This document shows, piece by piece, positions 56,736 to 64,000 of a stretch of 64,000 bases of DNA. Location of the stretch: contig OY294051.1 of assembly GCA_958510825.1 (NCBI GenBank), forward strand, positions 27,329,265 to 27,393,264. Reading direction: 5' to 3'. Position numbers and translations under genes: made by a program. Origin of the DNA: Brachypterus glaber (taxonomy: Eukaryota; Arthropoda; Insecta; Coleoptera; Kateretidae). The notes beneath the pieces are model-generated. The model did not search any database. It saw only the letters and a list, made by a program, of their open reading frames with translations, and was not told the origin of the DNA. Each line of letters starts with the position of its first letter. Position 1 is the first letter of the stretch.

Positions 56736-57222
56736 AACTGTAACAATGTAAGAAATTAAACAATACAAATACCTCATTATTATAACTGAGTTGGGCGGGG
56801 TCAAAAAATGTTCAAGTAACCTGAAATTTGGTATGCAAGCATAGTTTTTCAATCAAATCAACATAGAAGGGACACATATGAAAAATTAGAAAAAAGTGTT
56901 TTTTTGCAATGCCCTAGCGGACACGTGAGTGCCCGATAACTCGAGAACTAAATATCCGATCCTTATGAAAATTTTACAAGGGGAAAACCCTATGTATCGC
57001 TCTGTATGTTGAAAAAAAAATCCCTTAAAAAAATAAAATAAACATTACTTTGAAGGGGGCATCAATTTTTAGATGCCCCCCATAACTTTATGTTTATACA
57101 TCCCTTTTTTTAAGTGACGTGAGTATTCATGCCAACATATAAGTTATGGGGGCAAAAAGTGATGTACAGTTACAGATACAACAGCATTGAACCTTGATGC
57201 ACACCAAATTTTAATTTATGGC
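56736..57222. other. Repeat-like, no gene seen
   Basis: AAGGGGGCATCAATTTTTAG and ATGCCCCCC form a hairpin at about 57052. No coding signature. Confidence 0.4.
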
Positions 57223-57423
57223 TCCCCTACAAAAAAATACTTAAAAAAAATTGGCGCCCAAAAAAATACGCTCCAGAAAAAAAGGCTTTTGTTCCTCACG
57301 GTTTCTACCAAACTTGTCACCCCTGCAAAAAAAAAATTGGCGCCCAAAAAATCTCTCAAGAAAAAAGCTTTGTCCCTGACGGTTTCTACCAAACTTGGCG
57401 CCCCAGCAAAAAAATAGCGCCCA
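57223..57423 (+). repeat. Tandem repeat, ~85-bp period, about 2.5 units
   Basis: AATTGGCGCCCAAAAAA recurs at 57249 and 57334, each followed by an AAAAAGGCTTTTGTTCCTCA or AAAAAGCTTTGTCCCTGA block and CGGTTTCTACCAAACTTG. A lysine-rich open frame runs through it but has no protein signature. Confidence 0.8.
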
Positions 57424-57508
57424 ACCCTATGGGGGGTAATTACCCCCCTTACTCCCCTCTACACCCTTGCTATAGTTATTTTTCGTACGACCACTAAGCC
57501 GTATATTT

Positions 57509-57658
57509 GGGAACGTTTAAGTATTACGTATCGCTCCTAGGGGGGGGGGTAATTTTGGAGTGTTACGCCCATGTTAATGGTACAGGAAAATAGCGTTACA
57601 GGGGGGTGGGGGTCCAAAATGATCAACATTTGCGTTACGTAATACTTGAACGTTCCCT
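57509..57658. mobile_element. F5 palindromic element
   Basis: GGGAACGTTTAAGTATTACG pairs with CGTAATACTTGAACGTTCCC. The centre has a G9 run, AGTGTTACGCCC and AGCGTTACAGGGGGG. Followed at once by an F6 terminal hairpin (57666-57712). Confidence 0.8.
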
Positions 57659-57665
57659 TTTGTGA

Positions 57666-57712
57666 AAAGTAAACTATGGAATGTAAAGCATTACATACCT
57701 TCACGGCTTATT
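57666..57712 (+). repeat. F6 terminal hairpin (solo)
   Basis: AAACTATGGAATGTAAAGCA, TTACATACC, then TTCACGGCTT. Confidence 0.6.
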
Positions 57713-57765
57713 TATTGATTTACATTTATAGATAAATAGGTAAAACCTATTATATAGTAGACACT

Positions 57766-58819
57766 GTTCCATATAAAATTATACGTAATTCATTAACATA
57801 AAAATTGTTGCATTATTCATATTTATTTATTATTGTTTTGCAGGGAAAAAATAAAAATAAGTTTTAAGATAAAAGAATTGTCGTTAAACGTATTTTGTAA
57901 AGTAGTATTAATGGCGCAGGTCGTTTGCAAAACAACTTTATACTACGTAGCTTTTTTTCCTGGTGAAATTTTATTTAGGTTAAATTTAATTACGTTTTAT
58001 TGGGATATTTCGAAGTGGTGTTTTCTTATTAAAGGATTTCATGATTTCATTGTAGCCCCCACCCCAAAGAAATTCAATTTTATTATTTTTTATATTATAT
58101 TTAAAAAAATGCTTAAAAAATAAATAATCTATTAAATTTTTTGTTTTTGTATGGATTTAGCCCCCAAAAAAAGTCCTTGTCGAGCAGATTATTCCTTTTT
58201 GAGTAAAAGTTAACGCAAGCAAGAACACGCGACATACGGATCCAGCAATAGTAGATTACAGGTCGACTCGGAAAATAGTACTTTTCCGGGAGACTTGTAT
58301 ACTATTTTATTCGCAACTGTTTTTATTTAAAAATAAAGTACCTTACTAACTTTTTTGAAACTTACCTAGATGTTTGAATTTAAATGAAGAAAATAATACT
58401 ATAATAGGTACTTTATTTTTTTAGTTCTTTTCATCTTTACCACAAATCAGTTTTCCTGCATTTTACAAGAAAATCACAATCATATAAAACTAAAGTTTCA
58501 CTTACGCGTAACTCAAAAAATATTTGTTGATAGCTTTTCAAGGCACCGTTTATAACACCCAGAAAAACAACCACAAAAAAACCTTTGTTGATAGCTCACA
58601 TGGCACCGTTTATAACATTTATTATTTTTCTCGGACTCAAAAGTAAAAAACATTGATTAAAACTGTACAATTTTAGTCTTTTAAACAAAACGTATTAGAT
58701 TAAATTCGTGTTTATCATGAAAAACGCAGTTCAGCCATCTTGCTTCACGGTGGCGCCATCTAGCGAAAATTATTGATTTATGGTGCAGACCAGTAATATT
58801 TAGTTTACAAGTCTAGACC
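57766..58819 (+). repeat. 1-kb tandem duplication, unit 1
   Basis: Starts GTTCCATATAAAATTATACG and ends GTCTAGACC. Very similar to unit 2 along its full length. It includes TTGTTTTGCAGGG (splice-acceptor-like), a 96-codon frame that is broken in unit 2, an inner repeat TTTGTTGATAGCT-CAAGGCACCGTTTATAACA used twice, and GGTGGCGCCATCTAGCG near the end. The broken frame in unit 2 argues against a gene. Confidence 0.9.
58749..58765. promoter_or_regulatory. CTCF-like motif, unit 1
   Basis: GGTGGCGCCATCTAGCG. Its inverse CGCTAGATGGCGCC fits the CTCF core (CCASYAGRKGGCRSY) except for the first positions. Binding is inferred. Confidence 0.4.
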
Positions 58820-59843
58820 GTTCCATATAAAATTATACGTAATTAATTAATATAAAAATTGTTGTATTATTTATATTTATTTATTATTTATTATTGTTTT
58901 GCAGGGCAAAAATAAAAATAAGTTTTAAGATAAAAGAATTGTCGTTAAACGTATTTTGTAAAGTAGTATTAATGGCGCAGGTCGCTTGCAAAACAACTTT
59001 ATACTACGTAGCTTTTTTCCCTGGTGAAGTTTTAGGTTAAATTTAATTACGTTTTATTGGGATATTTCGAAGTGGCGTTTTCTTATTAAAGGATTTCATT
59101 ATAGCCCCCACCCCAAAGAACTTCAATTTTATTATTTTTTACACTTATTTAAAAACATGCTTAACAAATAAATAATTTAATTAAATTTTTTGTTTTTGTA
59201 TGGATTTTGCCCCAAAAAAAGTCCTTGTCGAGCAATTATTCCTTTTTGAGTAAAAGTTAACGCAAGCAAGAACACGCGACATACGGATCTAGCAATAGTA
59301 GATTACAGGTCGACTCGGAAAATAGTACTTTTCCGGGAGACTTGTATACTATTTTATTCGCAACTGTTTTTATTTAAAAATAAAGTAGTAATTTTTTTGA
59401 AAATTACCTAGATATTTGAATTCAAATGAAGAAAATAATACTATAATAGCTACTTTGTTTTTTAGTTCTTTTCATATTTACCACAAATCATTTTTCCTGC
59501 ATTTTACAAGAAAATCACAATCATATAAAACTAAAGTTTCACTTACGCGTAACCCAAAAAATATTTGTTGATAGCTTACAAGGCACCGTTTATAACACCC
59601 AGAAAAACAACCACAAAAAAACCTTTGTTGATGGCTCACAAGGCACCGTTTATAACATTTATTATTCTTCTCGGTCTCAAAAGTAAAAAACATTGATTAA
59701 AACTGTACAATTTTAGTCTCTCAAACAAAATGTATTAGATTATATTCGTGTTTATCATGACAAACGCTTCTAGGTGGCGCCATCTAGCGGAAATTATTGA
59801 TTTATGGTGCAGACCAGTAATATTTAGTTTACAGGTCTAGACC
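58820..59843 (+). repeat. 1-kb tandem duplication, unit 2
   Basis: Directly follows unit 1 and ends with the same GTCTAGACC. Small deletions relative to unit 1 include about 9 bp after TTCCCTGGTGAAGTTTT, which disrupt the frame, and about 20 bp before the CTCF-like site. Confidence 0.9.
59771..59790. promoter_or_regulatory. CTCF-like motif, unit 2
   Basis: TAGGTGGCGCCATCTAGCGG. The inverse CCGCTAGATGGCGCC matches the CTCF core at all but one position and also contains the AGGTGGCGC form reported for insect CTCF. Binding is inferred. Confidence 0.45.
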
Positions 59844-60085
59844 TGAGCTTTATTAATACATGAGCAAGAATGTGATTTCTTCATTAATATGATTTTAAAA
59901 GTTTTAACTTGTAATATCATGAAAAAATCTAAAATTATTGGGCTAACGGCCCCGGGCGATTTTTACTCAACGAGTCTCTATGGTCTTAGGTTCTTTGTTC
60001 TAAACCTTTATGATATGTATTTAATAAGTGGACTTGGCGGGCCGGAGGGCTTAGGTGAAGCTGCATAATGTCACAATAAAAAATT

Positions 60086-60334
60086 CTCTGTCCTAAGGTT
60101 CTAAAACATAATTTCCCCGGTTTTTTGATGCGCCGAAACCGATTTCACTTTAAAAAAAGATTCATCGCTCAGTTTTTCCACAGATCGTATAAAAAGTGTA
60201 TAATTTTCAATAATTATAGTCTTTATATACAATCTGTGGAAAAACTGCGTGATGAATCTTTTTTTTTTATGGTGAAATCGGTTTCAATGCACCAAAAAAC
60301 ATATAAAATATTGGGTTAGAACCTTAGGACAGAG
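60086..60334. mobile_element. 249-bp palindromic element
   Basis: TCTCTGTCCTAAGGTTCTAA pairs with TTAGAACCTTAGGACAGAGA. GCCGAAACCGATTTCAC and GATTCATCGCTCAGTTTTTC pair with their inverses, and CCACAGAT with ATCTGTGG. The centre is near 60210. Confidence 0.85.
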
Positions 60335-60914
60335 ATTTTTTTTGTAGACTTCTGTAATTTTAGATTTATAAATCGTTCCTAAACCATGTAACATACATCG
60401 AATACGCTTCTTTCTGGCGTTAATATACAAATTTTCATCGTTAATTAAAATCAATATTTCATTGGAACTGTCACTGCCAATTTGATTCTTTATAGTGAAT
60501 GTAGAATGAAAAATAATTAAAAAAAAAAACGGAAACTGGATTAATTGGGCTTATGGAAAAGGAATCAATTCTCTAAAAAAATCAGGGGCGGACTGGGCTG
60601 CCAAAAAACCCAATCGAAACAACCATAAAATAATCTTTTCCTAATTACCATTTGCGATAAATACTTATTGAACAATAACTTTTGAAAATAAAAATAAACA
60701 AATAAAAAGCGATTAGACGAAATAATAGTTTTTCTGTTTACTAGTAGGTAATAAATATAATTTACAAACTTAATTGCAGCTTTATTTGTTTTGAACTATT
60801 TTAGATAAGTTTTAATGGAACTATATATACCTAGTTCCATTTATAAATATCTTAGATAAAGGCTAAATATTTGGTTTATAAATAAAAAAATTCCTTTTTA
60901 TAATATTTTTAAGA
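60335..60914. other. AT-rich stretch, no gene seen
   Basis: CAGGGGCGGACTGGGCTGCC at 60583 resembles the tip of the element at 23868, suggesting a solo end. No coding signature. Confidence 0.45.
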
Positions 60915-61129
60915 AACGGGCTATTTGTACGTCCGACGTACACGAAGCTAAGTGTGCGTCCTGTATTCTTATTGGCTGATTTTTGAGTTTTTAAAGCTTT
61001 TAAGGTATATTATTATCGAATTGTATTCTTTCTGTTTAAATGACATTAGCAGCAAAAACACCAAACAAGCGAAAAAACTGACCTTAACCAAAGAGTTAGG
61101 TTATGTTACGTCGGACGTTTAAATAGCCA
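60915..61129. mobile_element. TIR element, ~215 bp
   Basis: ACGGGCTATTTGTACGTCCG and ACGTA at the left pair with TTACGTCGGACGTTTAAATA and GCCAGT at the right. No coding sequence. Confidence 0.65.
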
Positions 61130-61274
61130 GTTCGTATATTGTGAAGAAAAGAGCTTAATATCGCACTATGAGTAGAAGACCACCATAACTCAAAATTTAT
61201 CGATATATCAACATAAGCAGTAGCCGGCGTATTTCTAGTTATAGTGCAGTCTTCAGGTTTTAGAGGCATTTTTT

Positions 61275-61823
61275 TAACGTATTTTTTCACAAAAAAACGA
61301 ATTTTTCAAAATATCTCAAGATCGGTTCATTTTAGGACAAAAAACGTTCTATATGAAAATAAAGAGGAACAAATTTACAACATTTTTGTTCCATGTATTT
61401 TTTTTGTACGACTAATAGCCAATTCACGGCACCGCGGTAAACGTCAGTTACACTGTAGGTTTTTAGATTTATAATTTTGTTTTTCAAAAAACCAGTTTTT
61501 TTTATGTATATAATAACGGTGATTTTCGATCGAAAATCGGTTTACTCGAGATAATGTGGCACAAATGTGAATTATTTTAAAATTTGTAATTTTACGTAAT
61601 TTAAAAAGAAAGCGCCGGAATGGTTTTTAAATGTTTTAAGAGGAATGCATAAAAATTTTTTTTTATTTTTTCGAAAAAAAAAAAAATCTAAAAACTTATA
61701 ATGTAACGTTTGGTGGTGCAGTGAATTAACTATAAGTCGCATAAAAAAACACATGGATAAAAAAATTTTGGAAATTTGGTCCTCTTTATTTTCATTTAGA
61801 ACGTTTTTGTGAAAAATATGTTA
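61275..61823. mobile_element. Palindromic element ending at a gap
   Basis: TAACGTATTTTTTCAC at the left pairs with GTGAAAAATATGTTA, the last bases before the gap. AACGTTCTATATGAAAATAA and AGAGGAACAAATTT pair with inverses at 61770-61815. The apex GATTTTCGATCGAAAATC is an 18-bp perfect palindrome at about 61531. Confidence 0.75.
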
Positions 61824-62023
61824 NNNNNNNNNNNNNNNNNNNNNNNNNNNNNNNNNNNNNNNNNNNNNNNNNNNNNNNNNNNNNNNNNNNNNNNNNNNNN
61901 NNNNNNNNNNNNNNNNNNNNNNNNNNNNNNNNNNNNNNNNNNNNNNNNNNNNNNNNNNNNNNNNNNNNNNNNNNNNNNNNNNNNNNNNNNNNNNNNNNNN
62001 NNNNNNNNNNNNNNNNNNNNNNN
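61824..62023. other. Scaffold gap, 200 N
   Basis: Exactly 200 N, between a foldback arm and a tandem array. Both are structures that break assemblies. Confidence 0.99.
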
Positions 62024-62565
62024 GGGGTACAAGCTAGGGTCACTACATATGGGCGTATTTCGTTCCTTGGTTTGGACTATCATGGTCCTATCCATGGCGC
62101 AGACCACTTTTATTTTTTGTGGGCCTGTGTTATTAGTAGGTAATTATAAAATAAATATTATGTTTACTGGAGACCGGTAAGATTAGCGGTACAAACTAGG
62201 GTCACTACATCTGGGCGTATTTCGTTCCTTGGTTCGGATTATCATGGTCCTATCCATGGCGCAGCCAACGTTTATTTTTTGTGGCCTGTGTTATTAGTAG
62301 GTAATTATAAAATAAATACTATGTTTACTGGAGACCGGTAAGATTAGGGGTATAAACTAGGGTCACTACATATGGGCGTATTTCGTTCCTTGGTTTGGAC
62401 TATCATGGTCCTATCCATGGCGCAGACCACTTTTATTTTTTGTGGGCCTGTGTTATTAGTAGGTAATTATAAATAAATAAATATTATGTTTACTGGAGAC
62501 CGGTAAGATTAGGGGTCCAAACTAAGGTCACTACATATGGGCGTATTTCGTTCCTTGGTTCTTGC
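62024..62565 (+). repeat. F2-derived tandem array, ~162-bp period
   Basis: GGGTCACTACAT starts at 62037, 62199 and 62360, with a fourth variant at about 62525 (spacings 162, 161, 165). Each full unit holds CGTATTTCGTTCCTTGGTT, a GGTCCTATCCATGGCGCAG block, TTTATTTTTTGTGGGCCTGT with GTTATTAGTAGG, and GTTTACTGGAGACCGGTAAG. The TTTTTGTGGGCCTGTGTTAT stretch is the F2 tip. The array starts at the gap, so its true length is unknown. Confidence 0.9.
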
Positions 62566-63118
62566 TTTCTTTTTGCTCTCCGTTGGTGTGGGAAAGGAAT
62601 CCAAAAAATCGAAAACAGATGTCCAAGAACAAAAGAATAAAGTACGCTTAGATGAAGTGACCCACAAACATACAGTCTCTATTTTATCATCCTCATTTTT
62701 GTAAGCTTGTCATCCTTATTGCAGGAATATAAGAGACGAGTTTTTTTAGCGGGTAAGTATTAGAAATATTTAATAAATAAATATTATTTATGCAAAAGAA
62801 CAAGCTATTAAAAGACAATAATGAATTAAAGCATAATAAGCTATTAATAAATAATTAACTTGGATGCCAAGTCTTGGTAAGTATCTTTTACCCTTTCTAT
62901 AAGGACACTTGTTATTAAATAATAAATGTAAATTACCCACAATATAGGGTTGCTAAAACCGTACTTTCAGAAAGGACGAGATTGTCTGCAATAATTGCGA
63001 TGAAACTAAACTTGTTACGAATCTAAAGATGAAATTATACAAGACTTGAACTTAAGAATTTAGCATTTAAAAAAAGCTGAGGCACAGTGGGGGAATTTTC
63101 GAAAAAGCTGGCCAAAAT
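62566..63118. other. No gene seen
   Basis: A 'AATAAGCTATTAATAAATAA' patch and other A/T-rich sequence. No protein signature or strong repeat. Confidence 0.4.
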
Positions 63119-63545
63119 TTAATTTAGTTCTATATAGGGATTTTTGAGGTAGTGGAATACGAAAATGATATATATTTTTTTTTTTGAGAAAATGGCGGAT
63201 CCAATATGGCGGACATAAATGTAAAAAGTATTAAAAAAGTTGTTTAAAATTAAGAATATGCAATTTTTGAGGTCGCTGATTACGAAAATGATATTATTTT
63301 TTTTTAAGAAAATGGTGGATCCAATATGGCGGACATAAATGTCAAAAGTTTCAAAATTTTTGTTTAAAATTATGAATATTGGGTTTTTGAGGCCGGTGGT
63401 TCCTAAAATATTATTATTATTTTTTAAGAAATTGGTGGTCATAAATGTGAAAGTTGGAAAAATTTTGTTTAAAATTGTGAATATGGGATTTTTGAGGTCG
63501 CTGATTACGAAAATAATATATTTTTTTTTAAGAAAATGGCGGAAA
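63119..63545 (-). repeat. F7-like tandem array, 4 units
   Basis: Units starting near 63131, 63257, 63375 and 63480 share GGATTTTTGAGGTCGCTGAT or variants, TACGAAAATGAT, a T8-10 run, GAAAATGGCGGATCC and AATATGGCGGACATAAATG. Spacing is 126, 118 and 105. The 143-codon minus-strand frame is the translation of this repeat. Confidence 0.85.
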
Positions 63546-63547
63546 CA

Positions 63548-63571
63548 CATATATATATATATATATATATA
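63548..63571. repeat. AT microsatellite
   Basis: About eleven AT units directly after the F7-like array. Confidence 0.95.
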
Positions 63572-64000
63572 ACTAAAAAAACCGTATTATACTATTCTGG
63601 CTCTACGCGGTGTGAATAGTATAATAAATGCATTACTTACTTACCTTTAAGTTAATACACTGATTATTTATTTGTTTTAAAACACTTTTTTTCACCAAAA
63701 TACTCGCAAGACTAATATTGAAAATAATAAAACGAATTAATAACAGCGACATGGTACTAATTAGTGTTTGTTTGTTTGCCGAGACGTGCATTCTTGTAGT
63801 TTTTTTTTCGCGTCCTTTTTTTATTCCACTAAACAATTTTTTATTTGTTTTTTCAATTTTATTTTTCGTTTTACAAAAAAGAGACATTTTTACAAAAAAA
63901 GCATTTTTTTTTAAATTGTTTTTTTATGTTTTTTTATTATTTTTATTTTTTTTATCGCTTATGGCTTTAACGAACCTAGGCCTATAGGGAAAGTATTCTT
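63572..64000. other. T-rich stretch, no gene seen
   Basis: Overlapping frames on both strands are hydrophobic or lysine-rich only because of T and A runs. No protein signature. Confidence 0.4.

Noticed and set aside
57833..58123. 96-codon frame after a TTTGCAG splice-acceptor-like sequence
   Set aside because: The tandem duplicate of the same segment has frame-breaking indels, and the protein has no recognisable signature.
61240..61270. CTGAAGA and GAAA on the minus strand near 61255
   Set aside because: The segment between them does not pair and no helix III/C17 follows.
63119..63550. 143-codon minus-strand frame
   Set aside because: Translation of the F7-like tandem array. Its repeated FLxxL blocks follow the ~118-bp DNA period.

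Overview
This window is AT-rich, repeat-dominated nuclear DNA from an animal, most likely an insect or another arthropod. The evidence is the density of short TA-flanked inverted-repeat elements, a 5'-truncated RNase H-bearing LINE, tRNA-type SINEs, simple repeats and three 200-N scaffold gaps. I could not identify the species. No intact host gene is visible: nearly every open frame over 60 codons is low complexity, lies in a repeat, or has no recognisable protein signature. The only convincing coding remnants come from mobile elements. They are a LINE C-terminus at 40798-42117 (RT thumb, RNase H and a zinc knuckle, with one frameshift), two short RT-tail remnants (38389-38586 and 53954-54055), and a weak transposase scrap near 30000.

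The layout is a mosaic of nested non-autonomous elements. Family labels F1-F9 are mine. F1 (tip CACTGAAAAAA, TA duplication): 1603-2970 and 7674-8137. F2 (tip GTGTGGCTGTGTTATT): 5134-6027, 38660-39415, 44420-44516, 51127-51365, and amplified into a ~162-bp tandem array at 62024-62565. F3 (tip TATAGTCCAGTCAAATAA, long foldback): 21470-22311, 25943-26832, 51877-52729, and a 188-bp miniature at 54281-54468. F4 (tip CAGGGTGATC): 9721-10338, 19628-20063, 55185-55915. F5 (contains TTACGTAACGC): 28790-28917, 45728-46012, 46818-47055, 53345-53436, 57509-57658. F6 (CTCCTCACAGC at one end, TTCACGGCTTG at the other): 11545-12771 and 25866-29645, both split by younger insertions, plus isolated ends. F7 (repeated GGTTTTTGAGGTCGCTGA units): 36870-38352 and relatives. 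F8 (GCGCCGCAGGCG monomers): inside an inverted-repeat element at 23868-24891 and expanded to a ~200-bp satellite at 16429-18030.

The most notable signal is F9. A 201-bp insertion at 9501-9701, flanked by an exact 13-bp target-site duplication, carries on its minus strand a complete minimal type I hammerhead ribozyme core at 9549-9593, with every conserved core position present. An internally deleted relative with an exact 12-bp duplication lies at 27464-27543. A near-perfect palindrome at 34609-34851 with an exact 17-bp duplication carries a one-nucleotide-bulged version on both strands, and a more decayed version lies at 20634-20675. Type I hammerheads with a very short helix III are known from Penelope-like retroelements, so these look like short, non-autonomous hammerhead-bearing retroelements.

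Other structures of note are a three-deep nest of TA-flanked inverted-repeat elements at 48134-49419, a 1-kb direct tandem duplication at 57766-59843 whose two units each carry a CTCF-like motif, and an inverted-repeat element at 11947-12498 whose arms are built from a 14-bp minisatellite. All boundaries were read by eye, so the limits of diverged copies are approximate.
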